DNA of 50,000 nucleotides from Chrysomallon squamiferum (lineage: Eukaryota; Mollusca; Gastropoda; Neomphalida; Peltospiridae): the NCBI GenBank assembly GCA_012295275.1, contig CM022678.1, positions 7,053,559-7,103,558 of the forward strand, read 5' to 3'. The position numbers were made by a program, and so were the translations under genes. Below the pieces are notes generated by a model, which ran no database searches, was not told the origin of the DNA, and worked only from the letters and a program-made list of their open reading frames with translations. Below are positions 1 to 22,944 of this stretch, in pieces (positions within the stretch are counted from its first letter, which is position 1; the number at the start of each line of letters is the position of its first letter).

Positions 1-128
1 AGGAAGACAAAGTCAAATCATGACGTCACAACCCCGTCATATGTCGCTGACGAGACTCGAACGTATGACACCCATTCCCCCGTAATCTGAAAGAGTACGA
101 CGTTACCATTCGGCTTTCAAAACAAGCC
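1..128 (-). repeat. tRNA-derived SINE-like repeat, copy 1
   Basis: On the minus strand it contains an A-box-like GGC..GAATGGTAACG and a B-box-like GTTCGAGTCTC spaced as in a tRNA gene, followed by a conserved tail TGACGTCATGATTTGACTT. The same arrangement recurs at 40798-40925. It sits in intron 4 of B1 and may extend past the window edge. Confidence 0.6.
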
Positions 129-159
129 CATTATCTTAGTAATATTTCTTTTGACATCA

Positions 160-161
<2 letters not shown>

Positions 162-226
<65 letters not shown>

Positions 227-227
227 T
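162..227. repeat. T-tract and (ATT)n in B1 intron 4
   Basis: Run of T followed by 12 or so ATT units. In the minus-strand gene this is (AAT)n-(A)n downstream of the exon 4 donor. No coding signal. Confidence 0.9.
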
Positions 228-307
228 TTTAACTTTCCTGTTCTTAGACAAAAATAGTGCAGATAATGATTTTCTCGATACGTGTATGTTAGACCGTTTA
301 TACTCAC

Positions 308-1271
308 TGTCATTGTTGCGTAGTTGTCAGGGTAACTGGCTGTCGTAAATGCAAAACTTGCTGTTATATATCCGGATGATGCCAACCCCTGAAGGGCGCG
401 AATTACGAAAGACAGAATAATAAAAATGGCGCCCGATGGACAGAAATCGAGGAAACTGCAAAAAGATCAAACTTTGTTATTTATGATGAATAACAGAAAA
501 GGTCATACGTTACTTTAATATTGTTGTTTTGTTTTGTTTGTTTTTTTTTTTTTTTTGTTGTTTTTGGTTTGTTGTTTGTTTTTCAGAGATGTTTCTTTTC
601 CGTTTAAAGAAAACAAATATTTGTTTCGAAAAGGAAATTAAGAATTGCATTTTGTAATTTATATTATTTTAGATGGGATATTTTCTTTTATTTATTTCTT
701 CTTTTTCTTTTTCCTGTTTTGTTGTATGCTTTTTTGTTTTTGATCTCTTTTTCTTTTAATTTCTTTTATTTTTATTTTTTTTATTATTCCTTTTTAACAT
801 TGTTGTTGCATTTCTTTATACTGATGAATACAAAACGAACATCCCCTACCCAAACAAAACTGTGCCAAGTCCACAAACGAGAATACCGCTTATGAAGATG
901 AAATGAAACCCGATTTTGTTCATCTGAAATGACATAAATTATTAATTATATAACAAAAGTGTATACAAAACGCCAGATGGTGTAGGCACGATAGGCGTGC
1001 TTGAACTGTTGTCTTGCTGCATGGCACAAACATAATGGCGTAGATAATAAAATAAATATATTAATATAATACGTACGTGTTTGCCAAAAATTGGAGAAAA
1101 TATGACCTGCGCCACTTCGTAAATAGCAAAAATAGCACCCACCATTGTTGATGATGTATTTTTCAGTGTCGCCTAAATAAATAAGTGAGTAAATAAATAA
1201 AATAAATTAAATTAATTAAATTAAATAAATCAATATATAAATCAATAATAAAATAAAATAAAATAAATGTA

Positions 1272-1302
<31 letters not shown>

Positions 1303-1803
1303 GAAATAAATAAGTAAGTAAATAAATAAAATAAATTAAATTAAATTAATCAATAAATAAATAAGAAATAAATGAGTAAGTAAATAAATAAAATAAATTA
1401 AATTAAATAAATTAAATAAATCAATGTATAAATCAATAATAAAATAAAATAAAATAAAATAAAATAAAATAAAATAAATATGAAAAAGCTGTATGAGTAA
1501 TAGCAGAAACAGCAACAACCACAACTGTAACCATCACAAAAACTGTAGTAAAAACAACTATAACTATTATTACTGCTACTGCTAACTGTAACAACAACAA
1601 CAAAAGTAATAATAATTATAAAGAACAAAATACTTTTACTTATGCAGGCTCCTTAATCCGTTAAACTCTTACAGGAGTAATGAGTATCGCATTATGACGT
1701 CATAATAGTATGACGCCATCAGAACTGTTGAGCGCTCTTTAAGTATACGTAATAACGTATTTACAAACTTTATTGATTACATTCGTCACACTAGTACGCA
1801 CAA

Positions 1804-1862
<59 letters not shown>

Positions 1863-3206
1863 AAATCTTATTAAGCACGTCATAAAACACAAAATGTATT
1901 GTTTTAGAAAATACTGTCTTTGGAATCCAAATAGAGCTCAGATTTGTGCCAGCCACATTATCTTTTCTATCTGAAAAGTCCGCCAAGACTCGCTGTTTAT
2001 AAAACATAAATATGCATGGAATGATGTTGAATGTTTGACTTATTAAAATTGTGTACCAAATGATTTTTGGCGATTGCAATTCACGGGCTCTGGTTTGTTT
2101 GTTTGTTTGTTTGTTTGTTTGTTTGTTGTTGTTGTTGATTTGTTTTGTTCTTGATTTTTGTTGCTGTTGTTATTGTCGATGATGTTTTCATTTGTGTTTT
2201 GTTTTTTGTTATTTGTTGTTGTTTTGTTTGTTGTGTTTGTTTGTTTGATTGTTTGTTTTAAATTGCTCATCTTGTCAATCTGCGACATCATCCATTACAA
2301 CGACGTTTACTACAACTACACTTCCTCAACTAATGTTGTTCATAGTACTAGTACAAAGTCTGCTACTACCACTACTATTACTAATACGACAATTTCTTTT
2401 ATTATAACTATTACTACTACCACCACTGCTAATACTACAACAACTACTACCATTACTACTGCACTATTACCACTACTACAACCATCACTACACCACAACT
2501 AATACTGCTACTACTACCACTACTACGACTACCAGTTCACCACTACTACCACTACGACAGCCTGCTACACTACTACTACTACGACAGCCCACTACCTCTA
2601 CCCTACCATTACTACTACAACCAACACTTATACAACTACTACAACAAACAACACTACAACTACTACCACCACTACCATTACCGTTATTACCACGACGATC
2701 TACTCCCACTACCACAACTACTACCAATATTATCACGGCTTCTAGTGCTACTATTACTGTACTACTAAAACTACTACCGCTACCACTATTAGCAATAATA
2801 TTACTATCACCAACACTATTACCACTACTATACTACTATTACCACAACTACTATTACCTCTACCACCATCATCCGCACTGCTACTGCAACTACGTCTGCT
2901 TCTTTTACTACTGATGCTACAGAAAGAAAGAATAAAAAATAACGTTGTCATAGCCCACACTATGAAACAGCGATGAAAAAAATAAAGTTTACTTACTTCA
3001 TGTGGGTAAAATGGCCACAGTAAAGAATAGGAAGAAACCGCAAACAGGTTGCTGAAAAGAACAATCACGTACAGAATATTTGTCGAGTTACAACATTTCG
3101 ACTTAAGCGTTTTAGTCGTTTTCTTTTCTTTCTCCATATCCGTCGCATTTGGATCGTTGATTTGCTTGTCCAGAATCGCCTGTCGTTCTTCATCTCTCGG
3201 AGACAT
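308..3206 (-). CDS. SLC18B1-like MFS transporter gene B1, 5' part (exons 1-4)
   Basis: Coding exons on the minus strand: exon 1 2997-3206 (70 codons, ATG at 3206), exon 2 1077-1172, exon 3 850-923, exon 4 308-455; the rest lies beyond the left edge. Each has consensus acceptor and donor (GTAAGT, GTACGT, GTAGGG, GTGAGT), and exon lengths 96, 74 and 148 equal those of the paralogues. Exon 1 encodes a charged cytosolic N-terminus, then TM1 ending in WPFYPHE, matching PAPFFPHE in the other copies. Exon 2 begins ATLKNTSS and ends FGKH; exon 4 carries LDFCPSGAIFI and SYPDN, equivalent to NFCPAG and SFPDN elsewhere. This matches the SLC18B1 branch of the major facilitator superfamily, proton-coupled amine/polyamine exchangers of vesicle membranes. 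Substrate is not deducible. B1 is diverged from A, C and D and is transcribed divergently from A. A TTTTCAG acceptor about 35 bases before the ATG suggests a 5' UTR intron. Confidence 0.85.
1180..1480. repeat. (AAAT)n/(AAAAT)n low-complexity tract in B1 intron 1
   Basis: AAATA/AAATAA repeats, about 300 bases, next to the exon 2 acceptor; the reversed counterpart in B2 is a short TTTTA run at about 31498-31541. Confidence 0.9.
2330..2905. repeat. degenerate (ACT)n/(ACC)n tract in B1 intron 1
   Basis: Nearly 600 bases of imperfect ACT, ACC and ATT triplets. Triplet periodicity gives long open frames on both strands, but with no recognisable protein. Absent from the right arm, which is deleted here. 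Confidence 0.9.
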
Positions 3207-3879
3207 GGTATCAGATTACTCACTAAAGCGTTCACAGCTGAAAACTTTCTGCTTTGTGTTTTGTAGATGATCATATTAATATATGCGTAGCTGCAACCAC
3301 GTAACAGGTGTATGTGGTCATGAATGAATGAATGATTAAATTTAAAACAAAAAATGAAGCGACTGTGATAAATTAATATGGCTTAGGTATGGACACATTC
3401 AAATATCGTCAAAATGAATGGAGTTTATTATAAATCTGTAAACGTGTTTTAGATCTGTAAGCGAATGTCACCAGAAAACAGTGCACAACACCACAGAAAC
3501 AAAACATTCAACTTTCCACAACGATCCGTTATTATTTCATATTTAATTCTGTGTTTTAATTACTAAAATTTACAAGCGTTCTCACTGAATGTATTTTTGT
3601 AGTAGGAATGTACTAGTGAAAATAACAATAATAAAATAAACCAAAACATTTTTTCGAGTTATAGATGTTTCGACATACCCGATACATTCGACTTTACGAA
3701 GATATTCGACTTTACGAAGATATTCGTCTACCACGAAGTACTTGTTATAAGCGAGATATTAGACTGAAGCGGTATTATAAATTGTTAACAGAGGCCTGGA
3801 TTAGATAACTTTGTATTTTGTTTCTACTATCTGCACCAATAAAAAAAACTATATTTACACGATTATAAATTGTTAATAA

Positions 3880-3914
<35 letters not shown>

Positions 3915-3942
3915 TTTTTTTTTTTTTTTTTTTTTAATTTCA

Positions 3943-4223
3943 AATAACGAAATTAAAGTTTCTTCTGTGAATGGTTGCATCATAAGCATGTTTCATTTCA
4001 AACCGTCTTTTCAAAGTCAATTTAAGCTTTTAATTAGTGAACCTATATGAACGTGTCTACGGATTTTATAATTATTGTGAATAAAACCTATATTGTACAT
4101 GTATATATATATATATATGTATGTTCATATAGGTTCACTAACTAAATTGACTTTGAAAAGACGGTTTGAAATGAAACATGCTTATGATGCAACCATTTAC
4201 AGCAGAAACTTTAATTTCGTTAT

Positions 4224-4224
<1 letters not shown>
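3943..4224. repeat. foldback repeat with ~100-bp arms
   Basis: Outer ends CGAAATTAAAGTTTC (3948) and GAAACTTTAATTTCG (4205) are exact complements. Arms continue through TGGTTGCAT..AAGCATGTTTCATTTCAAACCGTCTTTTC to a TA-rich loop at about 4054-4122. Single arms of the same sequence occur at about 5985-6060 and 7725-7805, and a full foldback at 27403-27987, so this is a repeat family, perhaps a MITE. Confidence 0.75.
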
Positions 4225-4266
<42 letters not shown>

Positions 4267-4629
4267 TAAAAATAATAATAATAAAACAAAATAATTATTA
4301 TTATAAATATAAAAAAAAATACATATTTTGATAGAATATTGGTTTATCTCTTTTTCGATTATTCGAGTAATTTTGGTCTTCTTGTGTGTTCACTGAAGCG
4401 CGATCTTGTGCACAGCACATAAACAAGACCACGCATGACTGGATAAATAATAAAACAAGAAATATGAAAAGTTGTACCTTTGTGAACGTATAATCGACAG
4501 AGCTTTTGTTTTGTCAGTTATTTGGGTGGATGTTCCGAAAGTATGGTCCTAAAAGACGAAAGAAAGAAAACAAGACAACAAACAAACAAAACGACAAACA
4601 ATCTATCGAAAAAAAGCTTAAGTGTAAAA

Positions 4630-5035
4630 CATCTCGCTTATATCGAATATATCGATTATATGGACTATATTACTGAAGGCCAGACGTTTCATTTATACCG
4701 AATATATCGATTATAACGAATATATCGCTTATAACGAATATATCGATTATAACGAATATATCGATTATAACGAATATATCGCTTATAACGAATATATCGA
4801 TTATAACGAATATATCGATTATAACGAATATATCGCTTATAACGATTATATCGATTATAACGAATATATCACTTAAACTAAACATCGCGCTTAAGTCATA
4901 CATTTCGTTTATATCGATTATATATCGATTATAACGAATATATCGCTTAAATCGAACATCTCGCTTATATCGTATATATGGATTTTATCGATTATATCGA
5001 ATATCGCTTATGTCGAATACATCGCTGACATCGAA
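4630..5035. repeat. TATCGATTATAACGAA minisatellite
   Basis: About 12-base units (ATATCGATTATAACGA, ATATCGCTTATAACGA) repeated tens of times. Shorter versions are at 6660-6785, 8305-8420 and, reversed, 28990-29140; related decayed units at 3665-3770 and 8630-8735. Confidence 0.85.
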
Positions 5036-5898
5036 GATCTCTGCAATAATAATTGCATTTTATGAACTTATAATGCAATGCAGTTTTTTTTTTATTGATA
5101 ACAGGCTTGATTTAGTTTAGAATTCGACAGACAGTAAAACGGAACATGTAAGTAGGAAAGAAAAACATCAGCGATGCAGTAGCATCGATACTCAAGAAGA
5201 AGGCGTCACCTCCTTTTTATTTTACAATTTATTTGTTGTGCAGTTTATTTATTTCTGTTATGCAACAATTAGAAACGTTTATTACCTGGCGTTTGTCAGG
5301 CTTAAAGCAATTATCTTACTGGGTTTTGGTTTTTTTGCTCTTTTAAACAAAGTATAATTATACTAAGTTATCAAAAATCAAAAACAAAACGTTGTAATAT
5401 ATCCAGATGTAGGCACTCCCTGTAGAAAGTCGTGAATTGCAGAATAATAAAAATTGTTTGTTTTATTGAAATAAAAGCTTGGCACGAGGACGTGATTGCT
5501 GTCACGTCAGCCAGGACGTTGTGACCGTCTCGTTAAATCGACTGAGTAGTTGGCTACGTTTTGCCGTACCATAGCTTTGTTGCAAGATACCTTTATGCAC
5601 TGTAAATTTGATTCACTGTAGTTAGTCTTAATATTCTATTGCTCGATCTTCTTTAGAATGAAAAACTGTTACGATAGAAAATTCAATATTTTTTTCCTAT
5701 TATCTGCCCCAGTAAAAACCTACATTTACAGGATTATAGATTGTTAATAGAGACCTGAATTAGAGTATGTAATCGACATAATCATTCATATGCGTGTTTA
5801 CCATATACACAAGTAAACGGCATAATAACAGTTTACAGATATATACACTTTGTCTGTTATCTGCCACAGTAACACGCTGCATTTTCAGAATTCGAACA

Positions 5899-5904
<6 letters not shown>

Positions 5905-5933
<29 letters not shown>
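5905..5933. repeat. (TA)n
   Basis: Dinucleotide run between tandem units a and b; a shorter one at 7661-7674 lies at the same place in unit b. Confidence 0.9.
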
Positions 5934-5938
<5 letters not shown>

Positions 5939-5958
5939 AATTAGAAAATCCGTAGATA

Positions 5959-7699
5959 CGTTCATATAGATTAATTAATTAAAAGGTTAAATTGACTTTG
6001 AAAAGACCTTTTGAAATAAAACATGTTGCAACCATTTACAGCAGAACCTTTAATTTCGCTATTAAAAAAATATAATAATAAATACTACTACTACTACTAC
6101 TACTAATAATAATAATAATAATAATAAAACTAAAAATACTACTTTTGATATTGCATTTATACTACTATTATTACTACTACTACTACTACTACTACTACTA
6201 TTCCAATACTACTAATAATAATAATAACAATAATAATATAAATATAAAAAGAAAAACTTGTTTTGATATTGCATTTATGCGTATCTATTCTGCTACTATT
6301 ATTTTGTTATTTTAAATAAACTGTTTTGATAGAATATTGTTTTATCTCTGTTTTGGTTATTCAAATATTTTTGGTCTTCTTTGTGTGTTCAAGAAACAAA
6401 CCTTGTGCACAAACAATCATCATAAACAAGACCACGCAAAACACTGGATAAATAATAAAACAATGAAATATGAATAGTTCTTTCCTTTATACCGAATATA
6501 TAATCGACAGATATTTTGTTTTATCGAATATTATTTAACGAATATATCGATGTTCCGAAAGTATGGTCCTAAAATACGAAAACGAAATATCGAAAACAAA
6601 AAATTATAACGATTAAATCAAAAAGACAAACAATCTATCGAGAAAAAGCTTCAGTGTAAAACATCTCGCTTATATCGAATATATCGATTATAACGAATAT
6701 ATCGATTAAATCAAACATCTCGCTTATATCGTATATATGGATTTTATCGATTATATCGAATATCGCTTATCTCGAATACATCGCTGACATCGAAGATCTC
6801 TGCAATAATAATTGCATTTTATGAACTTATAATGCAATGCAGTTTTTTTTACTGATAACAGGCTTGACTTAGTTTAGAATTCGACAGACAGTAAAACGGA
6901 ACATGTAAGTAGGAAAGAAAAACATCAGCGATGCAGTAGCATCGATACTCAAGAAGAAGGCGTCACCTCCTTTTTATTTTACAATTTATTTGTTGTGCAG
7001 TTTATTTATTTCTGTTATGCAACAATTAGAAACGTTTATTACCTGGCCTTTGTCAGGCTTAAAGCAATTATCTTACTGGGTTTGGGTTTTTTTGCTCTTT
7101 TAAACAAAGTATAATTATACTAAGTTATCAAAAATCAAAAACAAAACGTTGTAATATATCCAGATGTAGGCACTCCCTGTAGAAAGTCGTGAATTGCAGA
7201 ATAATAAAAATTGTTTGTTTTATTGAAATAAAAGCTTGGCACGAGGACGTGATTGCTGTCACGTCAGCCAGGACGTTGTGACCGTCTCGTTAAATCGACT
7301 GAGTAGTTGGCTACGTTTTGCCGTACCATAACTTTGTTGCAAGATACCTTTATGCACTGTAAATTCGATTCACTGTAGTTAGTATTAATATTCTATTGCT
7401 CGATCTTCTTTAGAATGAAAAACTGTTACGATAGAAAATTCAATATTTTGTTCCTATTATCTGCCCCAGTAAAAACCTACATTTACAGGATTATAGATTG
7501 TTAATAGAGACCTGAATTAGAGTATGTACTCGACATAATCATTCATATGCGGGTTTACCATATACACAAGTAAACGGCATAATAACATTTTACAGATATC
7601 TGCACTTTGTCTGTTATCTGCCACAGTAACACGCTGCATTTTCAGAATTCGAACAATATAATATATATATATATACAATAATTAGAAAATCCGTAGATA
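5959..7699. repeat. 1.74-kb tandem unit, copy b
   Basis: Nearly identical to copy a from the CTGCAATAATAATTGCATTT block to the end; the minisatellite is shorter and an (ACT)n tract is inserted at 6088-6205. Confidence 0.85.
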
Positions 7700-7828
7700 C
7701 GTTCATATAGGTTAATTAATTAAAAGGTTAAATTGACTCTGAAAAGACGTTTTGAAATAAAACATGTTGCAACCATTTACAGCAGAACCTTTAATTTCGC
7801 TATTAAAAAAATAATAATAATAAATACA

Positions 7829-7883
<55 letters not shown>

Positions 7884-8575
7884 GTAATATAAATATAAAA
7901 AGAAAAACATGTTTTGATATTGCATTTATGCCTATCTATTCTGCTACTATTATTTTATTATTTTAAATAAACTGTTTTGATAGAATATTGTTTTATCTCT
8001 GTTTCGGTTATTCAAATATTTTTGGTCTTCTTGTGTGTTCACTGAAGCGCGATCTCGTACATAGCACATAAACAAGACCACGCATGACTGGATAAATAAT
8101 AAAACAAAAGAAATATGAATAAACAAACAAAACTCTACCTTTGTGAACATATAATCGACAGCGCTTTTGTTTTATCAGTTATTTGGGTGGATGTTCCGAA
8201 AGTATGGCCCCAAAAGACGAAAGAAAGAAAATGCTTCTAAACAAGACAACAAACAAACAAAAAGACAAACAATCTATCGAGAAAAAGCTTAAGTGTAAAA
8301 CATCTCGCTTATATCGAATATATCGATTATAACGAATATATCGATTAAATCAAACATCTCGCTTATATCGTATATATGGATTTTATCGATTATATCGAAT
8401 ATCGCTTATGTCGAATACATCGCTGACATCGAAGATATCTGCAATAATAATTGCATTTTATGAACTTATAATACGATGCAGTTTTTACTGAGAACAGACT
8501 TGATTAAGTTTAAAATTCAACAGACATTGTAGCGGAACATGTAAATAGGCAAGAATAACATTAGCAGTGCAAATG
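7700..8575. repeat. 1.74-kb tandem unit, partial copy c
   Basis: Matches the first half of copies a and b, then diverges after GGAACATGTAAATAGGCAAG. The single unit in the right arm (about 28920-29740) resembles this copy most closely: both share GCTTCTAAACAAGACAAC and the CAGCGCTTTTG variant. Confidence 0.8.
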
Positions 8576-8774
8576 AATTGATAGAGTTTTTACTGATAAC
8601 AGATTTGATTTAGTTTAAAATTCATTAGTCATTATGTCGAATATCTTATTTAAGTCGAATATCGAATTTAAGTCGATCCAGTGGAATATCTAATTTAAAT
8701 GGATTCAGTCGAATATCTCGTTGATATCAAACTTTTCTTATAATACAGTTATCTTCGTTACAAACGAAGCAAAA

Positions 8775-8777
<3 letters not shown>

Positions 8778-8836
<59 letters not shown>
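8778..8836. repeat. (AAT)n
   Basis: About 19 AAT units; the reversed counterpart is (ATT)n at about 28624-28656. Confidence 0.9.
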
Positions 8837-8837
<1 letters not shown>

Positions 8838-9004
8838 GTTTAATATTTTTTGAGAAATGAACCAGATTAACAAAAAAAAAAAAAAAAAAGAACAATGCTG
8901 TTTACATCATTTACTAACATGAAATGTCAAATTCAAAGTTCTACTTTGCACAATAATTGATAAATCAAGATTCAGTCGAAAGTAAAAGTTTTCAGTTTAA
9001 CGAT

Positions 9005-9345
9005 TTAGATAGTTATCATCTGTCAGGTACCGCACCTTCTGCAACGAGATAATCCCTCTCCCGCACCAACCCTTCAGAGCGTAACCATTAAATCGATATC
9101 CTCCAGTGTCTAAACAACCGTGACCAGACACGCAGTGAATGCACTATTGTTACATCCTTTTGTTTCATCACAAAGTGCGTTTGACCACGTGTGCTTAATT
9201 ACTCTTTGTCGTCTTTCACTATTGTCTGTGACACATTCTGAGTTCAGTATTTACATTAATCGAGTCCATAATTAATCAGTTTCACTACTAGGAGGAGTCT
9301 GGGGTTAAATTTCCTGATTTATTGCACTCTCTGATTTATTAATGC
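9005..9345 (+). promoter_or_regulatory. putative promoter / non-coding first exon of gene A
   Basis: A complex-sequence block ending in AATGCAG|GTAAGT at 9345/9346, a perfect splice donor. The next good acceptor is TTTTAACAG at 10030, 19 bases before the ATG of A, so this looks like the end of a 5' UTR exon. An E-box CACGTG is at about 9196. The block is kept almost unchanged in reverse at 28110-28430 and, more diverged, at about 25915-26290, which stands out against eroded surroundings. The transcription start is not determinable. Confidence 0.45.
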
Positions 9346-9356
9346 AGGTAAGTAAT

Positions 9357-9770
9357 TGTAGTAGTAGTAGTAGTAGTAGCAATGATAATGATGATGATGA
9401 TGATGATGATAATAATGATAATAATAATAATTATAATAATAATAATGATGTTGCTGACGATGATACTGATGATAATAATAATAATGATGACGACGATGAC
9501 GACGATGATGATGATGATAATAATAATAATAAAGATAATAATAATAACAGTAATAGTAATAATAACAGGAATAATTATGATGATAATTGTAACAGCAATA
9601 ATAATAATAATGATAATAATAATAGTGCAGTAATGGTTGTAGTAGCGGTAGCAGCTGTAACAATAAAAATTATGATGAAGATGATGATGATAATAATAAT
9701 AATATTATTTGCAGTAGTAGTAGTAGTAGTTGTAGTAGTAGTAGTACTAGCAGTAGTAGTAATTTATTTT
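9357..9770. repeat. (AGT/GAT/AAT)n tract in the presumed 5' UTR intron of A
   Basis: About 400 bases of imperfect triplets. Reversed counterparts are at 25650-25915 and 28000-28108. No protein meaning. Confidence 0.9.
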
Positions 9771-10049
9771 TAAAAAATTGGCTCGTTTTCATATACGTAG
9801 ATATTTAAATAACATTTATTAATTTACTTATACACTATTTATTTATATATACAACATATATATGCGTGTGTGTTTGAGTGTGTGTGTGTGTATGCTTTTT
9901 TTCATATATAAATTACACACAAACTTATACTCACATACATACATACATACATACATACATACATACAAGTGTGTGTGTATTTTATCTGTTGTTTCTTTAT
10001 TAAAATATCATTTATGATCTGTTTTAACAGCATCTGGACTTGCTTCCTC

Positions 10050-20472
<10,423 letters not shown>

Positions 20473-20502
20473 GCAATATCGTTACGTCATACTGCTAGTT
20501 AC

Positions 20503-20508
20503 AATAAA
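20503..20508 (+). other. candidate polyadenylation signal AATAAA of gene A
   Basis: AATAAA about 30 bases after the TAA codon, the first hexamer beyond the reading frame. Typical in sequence, though close to the stop codon. Confidence 0.45.
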
Positions 20509-21126
20509 TAGAAGGATCCTGTTGTATTAAATATGATAGAAGCTGATCAAAACTCGTGACTTCCAAACATTTTTTTCATATAATAGTTTGTTTAATGGCA
20601 AAATTATGCTTATATTATAAAATGTATTAATGTTAATACGAACTATATCGAGAGAATATGTTCTAAATGTTAATACATATATGCTGTTTGTAAAGTGTGT
20701 GTTTGTTTTGGGATTTTTTGTTTTTGTTTTATTTTGTTGTATTTGTTGTTGTTGGTTTTTTTTGGTTGTTGTTGTTGTTTTTTCAAATTTTTACAGATTT
20801 TGAGAAACGCTACCTCCTAAATAGTTTTTGAAATAGTTTTATGTAGATTTATAAATGTATTTTTTCTAGAAGTAGGTCTGGGTGAAACATTAATATTTTT
20901 ATAGATGATTGAGAAAGGATACTTTCTAAATAGATTTTAGAATAGTTTTAAACAGATTTACATTTTCTTCGTTGTTCTTGAAGTGTGTTTTTCTTTTTAA
21001 TAATTCAAGAGTGTTTTACCTTTTAATTCATAAACACATCTATACATCTATACGTACAAACAAACATACACATGTACATACATAGATACATACATACATA
21101 CATAAATATATACATGCATGCATACA
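20509..21126. other. spacer between the inverted arms, 3' of gene A
   Basis: AT-rich, with G/T-rich TTGTTGTTG runs and an imperfect tandem pair (about 20796-20880 and 20910-20985, sharing AATAGTTTTA..CAGATTTA), then (CATA)n. No exon seen. Confidence 0.6.
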
Positions 21127-21728
21127 TACTACTATTACTAACCGCTACCTTAATCTTACTACTACTACTTCTGCTACTGCTATCACTACTACCACTACAA
21201 ATACTACTGTTACTATTAATACAACATCAAGTATTACTACAAATACCGCTAGCACGACATCTACTACAATCACGTCTACCACGACTACGAATACCATCAC
21301 CACTCCTTCTTTTGCGTCTGCACTACCAGCATCAGAACCACTCCCATACATTACTGCTACTACTACTATTTCCATACATTTCTACTACCCTTCAAGCTAC
21401 TGCTTCTATTACTATCACCGCTACTATAATAATATTAAATTAGCAAACATTTTATTAAATTTAAAGAAAAGAAAATAATGTTCAGATACCCAACAGAAAT
21501 GGCTGAAGTGTACAGTCCTGTCATCAATCCGTACAGATTAGTTTTCTGATCCGATTCCTATGTTCCTGAAGCAGATAGAAGAAATGTGTTTTAGTTAAAT
21601 AGTGAATATAAGGTCTGACGAGTTAGACTCCCTAAGCAAGACTACTCATACAGATATATTATATAGAGAGTTTCATTCTCTTTCAATATTCGTTCATTCA
21701 CAAAATTCAGATTCAGTAGATCTGTCTG

Positions 21729-21834
<106 letters not shown>

Positions 21835-22289
21835 GAACCTATATGTATATGTATATGTATGAATGTGCCTGACTCTCTGTCCATCTATCATTCTGTCTGT
21901 CTGTCTCTCTCTGTCTATCTATCTGTATGACTGTTTATATAGCAGTTGGAAATTTGTTATATTTACGGTTGGATCCGAAGGAAAGGCGAATCTATGAAAC
22001 TAGTTTAAAATGTACTGAAATTAGATAAAAAATAAAATAAAATTAGCAATGTAGCATTAATAAAATTTAAAAAGAAAAGTACTGAAACTAGCAACAAAAG
22101 AGTTTAAAATCTAATAAAATTTATCAGAAATAACAGTGAAATAACATGAAACTAAATGAAATTAATTGAAATTAATAAAGAAATAGTATGAAACTAGAAA
22201 CAAAATTAACCAAAATTAATAAAGGAATAGTATGAAACTAAATAAAGTTAACTGAAATTAATAAAGGAATAGCATTAAATTAGATTTAA

Positions 22290-22790
22290 AAGGCATAATT
22301 AATTACCACTACAAAATTATTATCTTTAATTATTTTGCTATTATTTACCATTACCAAATTATAATCTTTAAATATTATTCGGTTATTTACCATAGTTATC
22401 TTTAATTATATTGCTGTTATTTACTATTGCCAAATTATCATCTTTAATTTTATTGTTGTTATTTACCATAGCCAAATTATTATCTTTAATTATTTTGCTG
22501 TTATTTACCATTATCAGTGTATTATTTTTAATTATTTTGCTGTTATTTACCATTATCAGTGTATTATCCTTAATTATATTGCTGTTACTTACCATTACCA
22601 AATTATTATCTTTAATTATACTGTTGTTATTTATCATTATCAATGTATTATCTTTAATTATTTTGCTGTTATTTACCACTAACAAATTATTATCTTTAAA
22701 TATATTGTTGTTATTTACCATTACCAATTTATTATATTTAATTATATTGTTGTTTTCCATATACCGCATTGATTTACCATTACAGAATTG
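22290..22790. repeat. 42-bp minisatellite, reversed copy in A'
   Basis: About 12 units of the complement of the A intron 7 monomer (TTACCATTACCAAATTATTA). Fewer units than the left arm, with no clear 294-base higher-order pattern. Confidence 0.9.
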
Positions 22791-22944
22791 AAGTCTTTCT
22801 TATATCGCAATTTGCCTTTAATCAAATTATTGTTTTCTTTAAAATTAAATTTTCTCCATTATCAAATTACTGGGTTTTTACCATTACACTTATTTATTAT
22901 GCCTAAATTACTATTTTCTTTAAATGAAATTATTTAACATAATA

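Larger units (their letters stand above)
4122..5958. repeat. 1.74-kb tandem unit, copy a
   Basis: Starts at GTTCATATAGGTTCACTAAC and runs to the next GTTCATATAG. Contains GTTCCGAAAGTATGG (about 4534), a TATCGATTATAACGAA minisatellite, AGGCGTCACCTCCTTTTTAT (about 5201) and GGCACGAGGACGTGATTGCT (about 5480), all in the same order in copy b. Longer because the minisatellite is expanded. Confidence 0.85.
3207..9004. other. intergenic region between divergent genes B1 and A
   Basis: No exon is recognisable. It holds a foldback element (3943-4224), 2.8 copies of a roughly 1.74 kb tandem unit (4122-8575), TATCGATTATAACGAA-type minisatellites, and (AAT)n tracts. The part near B1 (3400-3800) and the part near A (8640-9004) reappear in the right arm. 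Confidence 0.7.

Noticed and set aside
1-128. A functional tRNA gene at the SINE-like repeat
   Set aside because: A and B boxes are visible, but acceptor and anticodon stems do not pair convincingly, and a second diverged copy with the same non-tRNA tail exists.
1870-1990. Frame in B1 intron 1 also open in B2 (31015-31130): VAGTNL..SIWIP..FSKTIHFVF
   Set aside because: Nearly all differences between the two copies change the amino acid, there are no suitable splice sites, and the paralogues' exon 1 joins exon 2 directly. It looks like intron sequence shared by duplication.
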